NCBI GenBank assembly: GCA_040882505.1
Contig: JBBEBE010000009.1
Location: forward strand, 186,001-250,000
DNA length: 64,000 nucleotides
Direction: 5' to 3'
Origin: JBBEBE01 sp040882505
GTDB lineage: Bacteria; Bacteroidota; Rhodothermia; Balneolales; Balneolaceae
Under the pieces are notes generated by a model that searched no databases, was not told the DNA's origin, and saw only the letters and a program-made list of their open reading frames with translations. The position numbers and the translations under genes were made by a program. Positions 53,238-61,624 of this stretch are shown here, one piece after another. Within the stretch, counting starts at the first letter, position 1. Each line of letters begins with the position of its first letter.

Positions 53238-53987
53238 ATGTCAGATGAACACAACTACATTGCAGGGAAAAACCCTCTCTTCGAAACGCTCGAACAGCGA
53301 CCCGGCGAGATCGAGAAAATCTTTCTACGGGACGGACTTCGCGGACGGGATGTCGGTCGCATTCAGGAGCTCGCCTCCAGTCACCGGATTCCGGTTTCCC
53401 GTGTCCCGGCTGCCCGCCTTCGGGAGCTGACCGATGAGCGACAGGACCAGGGGGTCGTCGCTCTTGTGAGCCCGATTCACTATCTGGATCTGCACGACTG
53501 GCTGGACGAAGCAGATGTATCTGCAAATACCTCCCTGTTGTTGCTGGACGAAATTGAAGACCCTCACAACTTCGGCGCCATCCTTCGATCGGCGGCAGCG
53601 GCCGGAATCACAGCCGTGGTTGTTCCCAAACACCGCCAGGCTCCGGTAACCAGTACCGTCTTCAAGACGTCGGCAGGCACAGCAGGTCGGATTCCGATTA
53701 TTCGGGCGGGGAATCTGAATCAGGCCATTCTTGAACTCAAAGAACAGGGATTCTGGATTGCCGGTCTGCAGGCGGGTTCGGCTACGCCTCTCTGGGAGAT
53801 GGATGTCACGGTACCACTTGCCTTTGTGATTGGCAGCGAGGGGAGCGGTATTCGGAAAAAAACGCTCGAACATTGTGATTTTCACTACGCCATTCCGATG
53901 CACCATGGAGTGGAATCATTGAATGCATCGGTAAGTGCAGCGCTCGTCAGCTATGAGTGGCGTCGCAAGCAGGATACAACGACTTGA
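53238..53987 (+). CDS. rlmB: SpoU/TrmH-family rRNA 2'-O-ribose methyltransferase (RlmB-like)
   Basis: This 249-residue SPOUT enzyme uses SAM to methylate a ribose 2'-OH; RlmB acts on G2251 of 23S rRNA. It has the N-terminal substrate-binding domain (YIAGKNPLFETLEQRPGEIE) and the knot motifs: LDEIEDPHNFGAILRSAAAAG (motif 1), VIGSEGSGIRKKTLEHCD (motif 2) and IPMHHGVESLNASVSAALV (motif 3). ATG 53238 begins just before the first strand. Assigned RlmB by similarity pattern; other TrmH members are possible. Confidence 0.9.
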   Translation: MSDEHNYIAGKNPLFETLEQRPGEIEKIFLRDGLRGRDVGRIQELASSHRIPVSRVPAARLRELTDERQDQGVVALVSPIHYLDLHDWLDEADVSANTSLLLLDEIEDPHNFGAILRSAAAAGITAVVVPKHRQAPVTSTVFKTSAGTAGRIPIIRAGNLNQAILELKEQGFWIAGLQAGSATPLWEMDVTVPLAFVIGSEGSGIRKKTLEHCDFHYAIPMHHGVESLNASVSAALVSYEWRRKQDTTT

Positions 53988-54040
53988 CGAATCCGGCGGT
54001 CTTCCCGTCATTACGAATTGAACCCAACACGGCCCAGCCC

Positions 54041-55960
54041 ATGATACGATCCTTGATTCTGCTCACACTCCTGTTTGTTCCACTCACTGCGGGCAGCCCG
54101 GTCCCCCCATCCGATCCACCAACCGGATCGACGACACTGGATGCCGACGACGTTTCGGTCCAACCGGCTTCGTTCATGGACGTCCTCGAGGACCCGGTCG
54201 CAGATCATGATCAGCCTCTGGCACAGATTCGAACGGGCCTGGACGTTACACGACTGATGGCCGGTACCACTCCCTGGGTCGAGGAGACGTTGGCCGGCAT
54301 GAATCTGCAACAGAAAGTCGGGCAGATGCTGAGCCCGCGCATCAATTCTCACTATATGAGCTCCGATTCCGATGCATTTCGGGAGATGGAACAGTGGATC
54401 GGGGAACTGGGATTGGGTGGTATCACCTTTTTTGCAGGAGATGTTTATGCACTCTCCACTCTTGTCGACGAATTTCAGGAGTTGAGTGAAATTCCACTCC
54501 TCGTAAGCGCCGATTTCGAACGCGGAATCCCGATGCGAATCCGGCGCGGCACGGCCTTCCCGGAAGCCATGGCTCTGGGAGCGGCAAACGACCCCCACCT
54601 TGCCTATCGCATGGGACTGGTTACCGGATTGGAGGGTCGCTCTCTGGGGGTCCACCAGAATTTTGCACCCCTGGCCGATGTAAACAACAATCCGGACAAC
54701 CCGGTGATCAACATTCGCTCGTTCGGCGAGGATCCCGAACGTGTCGGGACATTGGCGAGTGCCTGGATGCGGGGACTCCATGACGGCGGAATGATCTCCA
54801 CGGCCAAACACTTCCCCGGTCACGGAGACACGGATCTGGACTCTCACTATACACTTCCGTCCATTCCTCATGACCGGGAACGACTCGAGCAGGTAGAACT
54901 GCCACCCTTCCGGGAACTGATTGACAACGGAGTACTCTCCGTCATGACCGCACATCTCGCCATTCCTGCGTTGACCGAACAAGAGGGGTTGCCGGCGACT
55001 CTCTCCCGCAACATCCTGACGGACTTGCTTCGCAAGGATCTCGGTTTTGGAGGCTTGGTCGTAACAGATGCCCTGGACATGCAGGGAATCGATCACTTTT
55101 TTGACCGGAGCGAAGCCGCCGTCCGGGCTGTCAAAGCGGGAGCCGACATCATCCTTCTTCCACCCGATCCAGTCGTGGCACTCGAAGCGATCGTCTCTGC
55201 CGTCCGGCTTGGCGAGATATCCGAAGAGCGAATTGACGCCTCTGTACGCAGAATTCTGGCCACCAAAGAGGCGGTCGGCCTTTCCGAATATCAACCGAGT
55301 GATGCCCGTGATATCCGCCGCACGGTCGGAATCGAGAGCCATCGAAAACTGGCTCTGGAGATCGCCCGCCAATCGATTACCAGCGTCCGGGATCGCCACA
55401 ACTTGCTGCCAATCACCGACCGGGAAATCCGGCGCCCACTGCTCATCTCCCTTTCCGACCGGGAAGGCCAGGTGACCGCCGTTCACCGATCCGACTCCCC
55501 AAACACGGCCGAGCCGGCCGGTAGCCACTTCGAAGCTCTTTTTGCCGAAAAAACGGGACGGTTCAGAACCGGAAAAATAGATGCGCGAACAAACGAACTG
55601 GAACTGGAAAAACTGATCGAAGACGCACAAGCGTCCGATCTGATCCTGATTCACTCCTATATACGGACTCACCGGGTCGACGAAGAGGAAGAGTCCGTTT
55701 TCCCTGGCGAGATCGATCGTGCCCTGCGCGAACTGGACCGCCTTGATGTCCCGACTGCACTCGTCTCGTTCGGAGACCCCTATCTTCTCCGACAGATGCC
55801 CGATGCCGACCTATACGTCAATGCGTGGAGCAGTGTGGAATCCTCCATTCAGGCGGCTGTCGAGGCTCTTCTTGGAGAGATTGCGCCACGAGGGCGGATG
55901 CCGGTGGCGATTCCCGGCCTGGTTAATATCGGCACTGGACAGACAGACGAAATTGAATAA
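54041..55960 (+). CDS. Secreted glycoside hydrolase family 3, NagZ-like beta-N-acetylhexosaminidase
   Basis: This 639-residue exported protein has a signal peptide (IRSLILLTLLFVPLTAG), a linker, then a GH3 barrel (about residues 75-405) with LVSADFERGIPMRI, the NagZ-type His/Asp motif STAKHFPGHGDTDLDSHYTL and the nucleophile Asp in LVVTDALDMQGI. A further alpha/beta-sandwich domain of about 230 residues follows. The KHFPGHG...DSH motif marks hexosaminidases that remove terminal GlcNAc from peptidoglycan. ATG 54041 starts the signal peptide. Extra C-terminal domain and export distinguish it from cytosolic NagZ (about 340 residues). Confidence 0.88.
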   Translation: MIRSLILLTLLFVPLTAGSPVPPSDPPTGSTTLDADDVSVQPASFMDVLEDPVADHDQPLAQIRTGLDVTRLMAGTTPWVEETLAGMNLQQKVGQMLSPRINSHYMSSDSDAFREMEQWIGELGLGGITFFAGDVYALSTLVDEFQELSEIPLLVSADFERGIPMRIRRGTAFPEAMALGAANDPHLAYRMGLVTGLEGRSLGVHQNFAPLADVNNNPDNPVINIRSFGEDPERVGTLASAWMRGLHDGGMISTAKHFPGHGDTDLDSHYTLPSIPHDRERLEQVELPPFRELIDNGVLSVMTAHLAIPALTEQEGLPATLSRNILTDLLRKDLGFGGLVVTDALDMQGIDHFFDRSEAAVRAVKAGADIILLPPDPVVALEAIVSAVRLGEISEERIDASVRRILATKEAVGLSEYQPSDARDIRRTVGIESHRKLALEIARQSITSVRDRHNLLPITDREIRRPLLISLSDREGQVTAVHRSDSPNTAEPAGSHFEALFAEKTGRFRTGKIDARTNELELEKLIEDAQASDLILIHSYIRTHRVDEEEESVFPGEIDRALRELDRLDVPTALVSFGDPYLLRQMPDADLYVNAWSSVESSIQAAVEALLGEIAPRGRMPVAIPGLVNIGTGQTDEIE

Positions 55961-55997
55961 AAAAAATGTACACGATTGAATCCAAACCGGCCCCATC

Positions 55998-58757
55998 ATG
56001 AAACGACTTCTCCAGATACTCGGTATACTCCTCGGACTCTTTCTTCTGATCCTCGTCGGGCTGAACCTCTACCTGACCGATGATCGTCTGCGCAGTTGGG
56101 TCTTGCCACCTGTTCAAGAGACGTTGAATCGAGAGGTGCAGCTGGACCGGATCAGCTACACGTTCTTTCGTACGTTTCCCCGGTTCGGCCTCATCCTGGA
56201 AGGATTCGAACTCCCCGGAAGCGTGGATGAGGAGCCGGTGGCCAGCTTCGATGCGCTCACGGTTTCTGTCAAACTGTTCCCTCTCCTGAGGGATCGTCTG
56301 GAAATCACAGAATTGGAGTTGACCCGTCCGGAGATCACCTATCGAGTCTATGAAGATTCGACCACCAATATTGATTCACTGATGCCTGAAGGTGGCGAAA
56401 CAGAGACCGAACCTGAATCAGGTTCCGGAACGGACACACCCTTCCAAATCGAAATTCCACGCATCGGGATCACCGATGCAACCCTTCACTATCACGATGC
56501 CACCTCCGGCATGAGAGCTACGATGGATGGTATGACGACCGATATCGGACTCTCCTATGGCGAAGAGATTCAGACCCGCATGGAATTGAATCTGGAGTCG
56601 ATCTCCGCCTGGTCCGGAGAGGAGACCCTTGTCGAGAATTTATCGCTGAGGATCGAGCAGCGCTCCCGGCTTCACTTGGCAGAAGAGCGCTTTTTATTGG
56701 AAGAGAGTCAACTCTCCATCCGAAACTTTACGTTGCAACTGGACGGTCAATTCCGAAACTGGAGTACAGATGCACCGGAATTGGATCTTGCCTTCCGGTC
56801 CGCATCCGACCAAGTGGGCGAACTATTGGGACTGCTTCCACCCTCCATGCAGGAGAATTTACAGGGTGTACAGTCCGACGGTGCCTTCACACTGGAGGGA
56901 TGGGTTCGGGGTCCATTGGTGGATGGAGAGATTCCGCCATTTGATTTGACGGCCACAATCGTGGACGGCTCGCTTCAACACCCGGACCTGGATGCTCCGG
57001 TAGAGCAGATCCAGCTCGATCTTCGCGCCACTCCCGAACAGGTGACCATCACTGAATTCCAGGCACAGGCACTCGAGAATCGTATTCGGGCAGAGGCCGT
57101 TATCGAACGACCGCTTTCGGAAGATGCTCCCTTCTCTTTCTCCATGGAGAGCGATGCCGATCTGAGCACGATTCACCGCTTCTACCCTCTCTCGGATAGT
57201 GGCGTGGATCGTCTTGAAGGCATGCTCTCTCTTCAGGCAAGTGGGGAAGGACGTTTGGATGATCCGGAATCGACCCGGTTCGAAACCCGATTTACCCTGC
57301 AGGGTGGAGCCCTTCAATTGGCAGATATCCCCGATCCGATCGAAGAGATCGAAGCGGATGTAGAGGCCAATCAAGACAGAGTTCTGCTTCACAATTCATC
57401 CCTCCGTCTTGGCGGGAATCAACTTCGAATCGCCGGAGAGATCACGCAGCCCATGGCAGACGAACCCGATATGGATCTGACCATCGAGGGGCTCGGAGTA
57501 CTCTCGGAGATTCACCGGTACGTATCTCTCGAGCCGTGGGTCAACGAACTGAATGGGACAGCTCGCCTGGATCTCCGTTTGAACGGGCCTGTACATGACC
57601 CGACGGGCATCGCACTCAACGGCTCCATGAATTTGTCAGACGTTGCCATACAGGGAGATTCCCTCTTCCTTCCGGTTACCGGTCTTCATGGAGAACTTCT
57701 GGCTAGCCCGGAGCAACTTGACCTGACGGAGTTCGAGATGAACTACGGCCGGTCCGATTTCTCGATTCAAGGGACCGTCGATCGATACATGGGTATTCTT
57801 GAAGAGCATGACCAACTGTCAACCATGCCGGCCATACAGGGAAGCTACCACAGCCGGCTTCTCGATATGGACGAAATGATCGACTGGGAAGCGGAATCCG
57901 AAGAAGAGGAGATATGGATCGAACTCCCTTCCATGACCGCCGACGTCGACGCACGCATCGACTCTCTCATCATCTTCGAAACGGAAATCACCGACATTCA
58001 GGGGAGTGGACGTCTCCGCCCGGATCAAATACAGATCGATGGCGCGACAGCCCGGCTTTTGGGCGGGTCGGCGCGGGGAGATCTCTCATGGGACGTCCCG
58101 CAACCGGACCGAACCCGTATTCGGTTCGACGGAGGATTGGATGCGCTGCAGGCCGACGCCTTTTTCCGTGAATTTCCCATGTTCGGAGAGAACAGTCGAC
58201 TCGAACAATATGTCACCGGAGCCTTTTCGGCTCAAGTGAACTATGACACCGAACTGGACGCCTTTGTGCAGCCGGACATCACAACCACCCGGGCCAACGG
58301 GAACTTCGGAATGACACAGGCCCGACTCGAAGGGCACCCGATACAGGATCGATTGGCCACCTGGTTGGGAGCCGATGAATTTCGATCCATGGCTCTGGAT
58401 GAATGGACAGCTCTCTTTGCAATCGAGGACACGGTATTGACCCTGGAGAACTTCAGCCTGACAAGCGGGAACATCGGCGTCGAGTTGAATGGAACCCAGC
58501 ACCTGGTCAATGACGAGATCGACTTTGTGGTCGAACTCTTTCTCCCCTCTCGATTTCGGGCCGGGCTTGCATCCGTTCTCTCTTCCCGAGTGGTCGATGC
58601 TCTGCAGCGGGAGGACGGGATTATTGTCGTTCCGCTCCGGATGACCGGCACAATGGAGCGACCTACCATCACGCCTCGTCAGACTGTCATCGAAGATCTG
58701 CTCCGCGATACCGTACGGGATCAGGGAGAACAGCTGCTCCGGGGGCTCTTCCGCTGA
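55998..58757 (+). CDS. AsmA-like envelope protein
   Basis: This 919-residue protein has one N-terminal membrane segment (QILGILLGLFLLILVGLNLYL) followed by a very long beta-strand-rich periplasmic region. It begins with an AsmA-type domain (VQLDRISYTFFRTFPRFGLILEG; VSVKLFPLLRDRLEITELEL, the DUF748-like pattern) and ends with the AsmA_2-type segment ENFSLTSGNIGVELNGTQ and VPLRMTGTMERPTITPR. AsmA/TamB-like proteins form lipid-transfer bridges between inner and outer membranes. It starts 37 nt after the GH3 gene. The transport role is inferred from the family. Confidence 0.85.
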   Translation: MKRLLQILGILLGLFLLILVGLNLYLTDDRLRSWVLPPVQETLNREVQLDRISYTFFRTFPRFGLILEGFELPGSVDEEPVASFDALTVSVKLFPLLRDRLEITELELTRPEITYRVYEDSTTNIDSLMPEGGETETEPESGSGTDTPFQIEIPRIGITDATLHYHDATSGMRATMDGMTTDIGLSYGEEIQTRMELNLESISAWSGEETLVENLSLRIEQRSRLHLAEERFLLEESQLSIRNFTLQLDGQFRNWSTDAPELDLAFRSASDQVGELLGLLPPSMQENLQGVQSDGAFTLEGWVRGPLVDGEIPPFDLTATIVDGSLQHPDLDAPVEQIQLDLRATPEQVTITEFQAQALENRIRAEAVIERPLSEDAPFSFSMESDADLSTIHRFYPLSDSGVDRLEGMLSLQASGEGRLDDPESTRFETRFTLQGGALQLADIPDPIEEIEADVEANQDRVLLHNSSLRLGGNQLRIAGEITQPMADEPDMDLTIEGLGVLSEIHRYVSLEPWVNELNGTARLDLRLNGPVHDPTGIALNGSMNLSDVAIQGDSLFLPVTGLHGELLASPEQLDLTEFEMNYGRSDFSIQGTVDRYMGILEEHDQLSTMPAIQGSYHSRLLDMDEMIDWEAESEEEEIWIELPSMTADVDARIDSLIIFETEITDIQGSGRLRPDQIQIDGATARLLGGSARGDLSWDVPQPDRTRIRFDGGLDALQADAFFREFPMFGENSRLEQYVTGAFSAQVNYDTELDAFVQPDITTTRANGNFGMTQARLEGHPIQDRLATWLGADEFRSMALDEWTALFAIEDTVLTLENFSLTSGNIGVELNGTQHLVNDEIDFVVELFLPSRFRAGLASVLSSRVVDALQREDGIIVVPLRMTGTMERPTITPRQTVIEDLLRDTVRDQGEQLLRGLFR

Positions 58758-58851
58758 AGCAAACGGGACGCACAGTGATCGCCCACGGCAGAGACATTCA
58801 CAGATGCCTTTTGTAACTTCCTGCGCACACAACCTGGACCAAGATTGACCC

Positions 58852-59895
58852 ATGCAGACACCCGAGGGAGCCTACTTTACCTGGAATGCCGACCCAATTC
58901 TCTTCTCCATACCGGAGTTCGATCTTCCGATCCCTCTTTCCATCTGGGGGCTTCTTGCCGGATTCGGTCTGCTTTTCTGGCTCTGGAACCGACACATTCC
59001 ATCTGACGACAACGCCCGGGCGGCTGTCCCCTCCTGGAAACCATGGAGCATCATACTGGGATCACTGATTTCCATGCAGCTGATTTTCTGGCTTGTCGCC
59101 CCGCATGGACCCACTCTGGATACGATCGGACCTGTCCAGCCTCGCTGGTACGGCCTGATGTTCGCCTGTGCCTTTATTTTCGGATATCTGCTCGCCTCCC
59201 GCCTCTTTCGGGATGCCGGGCGAACAGCCGAAGAGATGGACCGTCTCCTGATTTACATCCTCGTTGCCACCATCATTGGTGCCCGATTCGGCCACATCCT
59301 CTTCTACAATCTGGACTACTATCTTCGGAACCCGCACCTGATTCTAGCCGTATGGCGAGGAGGACTTGCTTCCCACGGGGCCGCCATCGGGATTATCATT
59401 GCCATGTGGCTCTATGTACAAAAAACCAGAAACATGAGTTTTCTCTGGCTGGCCGATCGTGTGGTTCCGTCTGTCGCCATCGGTGGAATGTTTATCCGAA
59501 TCGGCAATTTCTTCAATTCAGAGATCCTGGGTGAGCCAACCACATTGCCGTGGGCCGTCGTATTCGAACGAATCGATTCCGTACCACGTCATCCCTCCAT
59601 GCTCTATGAATCCCTCTCCACTGTCATGATTCTGGGCCTCCTTCTCTGGATCTACAAACGGTTCGAGAATCGTCCACCGGAAGGGGCTCTCTTCGGAACC
59701 TTTCTGGTCACCCTGTTCACCGGACGATTCCTGATCGAGTTCACCAAACTCTATCACTCGGATTTCGAAGCGTACATCCTGCTGAATATGGGGCAATGGC
59801 TCTCGATACCGATGGTACTCTTCGGGATCTGGATTCTGTTCAAGAAGGTCAAATGGGCCGAGCCGGCTCCGGATCGACGGGTCGTCAACCTATAA
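58852..59895 (+). CDS. lgt: Prolipoprotein diacylglyceryl transferase Lgt
   Basis: Lgt attaches diacylglycerol from phosphatidylglycerol to the lipobox Cys of prolipoproteins. The 347-residue inner-membrane protein has seven predicted helices, RWYGLMFACAFIFGY, the Lgt stretch WRGGLASHGAAIGIIIAMW, the signature DRVVPSVAIGGMFIRIGNFFNSE ILGEP, PRHPSMLYESLS and a C-terminal LFTGRFLIEFTK. An insertion after the first helix (about 35 residues with another hydrophobic segment) makes it longer than E. coli Lgt (291). Its substrates in this window include the NTF2-like and ThuA-like lipoproteins. Confidence 0.94.
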   Translation: MQTPEGAYFTWNADPILFSIPEFDLPIPLSIWGLLAGFGLLFWLWNRHIPSDDNARAAVPSWKPWSIILGSLISMQLIFWLVAPHGPTLDTIGPVQPRWYGLMFACAFIFGYLLASRLFRDAGRTAEEMDRLLIYILVATIIGARFGHILFYNLDYYLRNPHLILAVWRGGLASHGAAIGIIIAMWLYVQKTRNMSFLWLADRVVPSVAIGGMFIRIGNFFNSEILGEPTTLPWAVVFERIDSVPRHPSMLYESLSTVMILGLLLWIYKRFENRPPEGALFGTFLVTLFTGRFLIEFTKLYHSDFEAYILLNMGQWLSIPMVLFGIWILFKKVKWAEPAPDRRVVNL

Positions 59896-59921
59896 ACGGA
59901 ACTCCGAAACACCTGTCCGGC

Positions 59922-60977
59922 TCAGAACCGAATCTGGAAATTCCCGCTCATTCCTGCCTGCAGATTCGGAACCTGCTCATCATCCATCAGATGGAATTCG
60001 ACCTGAAGCCGAAGAATCCGTGATAGATTCCGGTCATACCCGACTGTATAGATGCGATTTTCGGTTGCAGCCACATCGTAGACAAGCCAGTCGTAGCGTG
60101 CCTGGATCCGCGCCTCGTCCGAAATATGAAATCCAGCAGATGCGAGCAGGCCGTGAATTTGTTCATCCGGAATGTTGGCTCGCTCGGCATCCGTAAAGAG
60201 ATACTCGGCTGCCAGATACCACTCTTCATCCTGAACACGGAGATCCCCACCCAAACTCAGGCGTTGACCATCGACCGGTTGTGCAATACCGGGTACACAC
60301 CGCTCGTCACATGTACCGGCTATTGTACTGGCTCCCAGTTGAAGCTCTGTTCCTTCCCGGAGGTCTCCCCGCCATGTCCCGCGAGCCGTGTATTGAAACC
60401 GATTGTCGGAATTGGTCTGTACTCCGACTCCGTTGTACATTCCGACATTGTACCCGAATCCGTCTCGTTCTCCATGCAGGGAGAGACCAATCTCGCGCGA
60501 GTAGATCTGTCTGCCCGTCAACTGCGCCCGTCGCATAAAGTCGGTCGTTCCGGTCGAATAGATCTGCTCCCTGGAGACTTGAGGTTTTTGTGCACCTACC
60601 CGAAGTGCCACCCAGTCATCCATCTGCCACTGAAGCCAGGCGTCCAGGAGGTTGGGTTGAGACTCCAATCGAAATTGAAGCCGATACCGGATTCGATCAT
60701 CGAGCCCGCCCGCCAGTCCAAGACGAGCCGTTCCGATACGGAAGGACTGGCCCCGAAGATCATCGGCATCCGTAAATGCAAAATCACCAAACGTCTGGAA
60801 TATTCCTGTCAATCGAATGGGATCAGACTGAATGGTCGAAAGCAGCTCGTCCGTCAGGGGTGCCTCTCCTGACTGCGCCTGCATCGATCCCGCCATCAAC
60901 AAGAAAATGAACATTGTCACACCAAACCTGTTTCGCCACACGCAAATCGTCCTGCCGATCTCTTTCCTTCTGCTCAT
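59922..60977 (-). CDS. Phosphate-selective porin O/P-like outer-membrane protein
   Basis: This protein of about 351 residues has a signal peptide ending near MAGSMQAQ, then repeated amphipathic beta strands typical of OprP/OprO-like porins: FRIGTARLGLAGGLDDRIRY RLQFRLE, VALRVGAQKPQVSREQI, FMRRAQLTGRQIYSREIGLS, GYNVGMYNGVG, and EARIQARYDWLVYD. It ends in the barrel signal FQIRF. Family members form anion-preferring pores; phosphate specificity is not provable here. Start at ATG 60977 or 60914. Three TnnACA repeats at 11-bp spacing lie about 100 nt upstream. Confidence 0.82.
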   Translation of the reverse strand: MSRRKEIGRTICVWRNRFGVTMFIFLLMAGSMQAQSGEAPLTDELLSTIQSDPIRLTGIFQTFGDFAFTDADDLRGQSFRIGTARLGLAGGLDDRIRYRLQFRLESQPNLLDAWLQWQMDDWVALRVGAQKPQVSREQIYSTGTTDFMRRAQLTGRQIYSREIGLSLHGERDGFGYNVGMYNGVGVQTNSDNRFQYTARGTWRGDLREGTELQLGASTIAGTCDERCVPGIAQPVDGQRLSLGGDLRVQDEEWYLAAEYLFTDAERANIPDEQIHGLLASAGFHISDEARIQARYDWLVYDVAATENRIYTVGYDRNLSRILRLQVEFHLMDDEQVPNLQAGMSGNFQIRF

Positions 60978-61073
60978 GAACTTTCCACATATTTTTAAAT
61001 TCTGACGTAACGAAAACACGTCCCTGCACCCGTCGGCTCCGCAATCTGCCTTTCAAAGCGAGGACCGAGTGTG

Positions 61074-61101
61074 TTTACAATTTAGTAACAATTTGAATAC
61101 A
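61074..61101. promoter_or_regulatory. Three direct repeats at 11-bp spacing, PHO-box-like
   Basis: TTTACA (61074-61079), GTAACA (61085-61090) and AATACA (61096-61101) are spaced exactly 11 bp apart with AT-rich spacers. Direct TT(A/T)ACA repeats at 11-bp intervals are the known PhoP-binding pattern in Bacillus. The array lies in the intergenic region between the porin gene and the small membrane protein gene. The assignment is inferred. Confidence 0.4.
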
Positions 61102-61159
61102 TATCTGTTCTCTATTGTTTCCTGATCGAACGACCGTGCATGCCCCTCCGAAAAAAGGT

Positions 61160-61597
61160 ATGTTGACGCCCATGGAAACAGTGGCACTCCGATGGTTCTC
61201 CCTCTTCTATCCAACGCTCGGTATTTTTCTGCTCAGCGCCGGAATCTGGCTCTTTTTCGCCCATCGAAATGCGGCGGCCGAATTGGTCAGATGGTCGGCA
61301 TTCGATCATCCTCCAGCCATGGTGCTCTCCACACTACGCACGTTCCTTCTTCTTGCACTCCCGACGTTTTTCATCTCGTTTTGGGCAGCCGGATGGATCG
61401 AACTCCTCTTTTCAATTTGGTACCTGGTGATGCTTTTCATCATCGGGCAGCTGTTGGTGCGGTGGAAGGCGACGTCGACTGCCATTCAATCGCAGAAAGA
61501 ACGGCTACCGGGCCGAGTCCGGTTTATGGCAGCAAACTTGATCTCTTTGGGATTCATTCTGTTTCTTCTCCTCTACCAATTGAAGTCGGCTCCTTGA
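61160..61597 (+). CDS. Small integral membrane protein, function unknown
   Basis: This 145-residue protein has about four hydrophobic segments: LFYPTLGIFLLSAGIWLFF, TFLLLALPTFFISFWAAGWI, LLFSIWYLVMLFIIGQLL and ANLISLGFILFLLLYQL. A short Arg/Gln/Lys-rich loop lies before the last one. No motif that I recognise. ATG 61160 follows AAAAAAGG directly; ATG 61172 is an alternative and the frame also has a TTG at 61115. It stands alone between a divergent porin gene and a convergent large gene. The uninterrupted frame, clear hydrophobicity pattern and genuine intergenic flanks support it as real. Confidence 0.7.
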   Translation: MLTPMETVALRWFSLFYPTLGIFLLSAGIWLFFAHRNAAAELVRWSAFDHPPAMVLSTLRTFLLLALPTFFISFWAAGWIELLFSIWYLVMLFIIGQLLVRWKATSTAIQSQKERLPGRVRFMAANLISLGFILFLLLYQLKSAP

Positions 61598-61624
61598 TCC
61601 GCTAAACCGGAGCTTCGTCCGGAT

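Noticed and set aside
54011..55672. Long minus-strand open frame across the GH3 gene
   Set aside because: Antisense shadow; composition is unlike the other proteins here and it has no motif.
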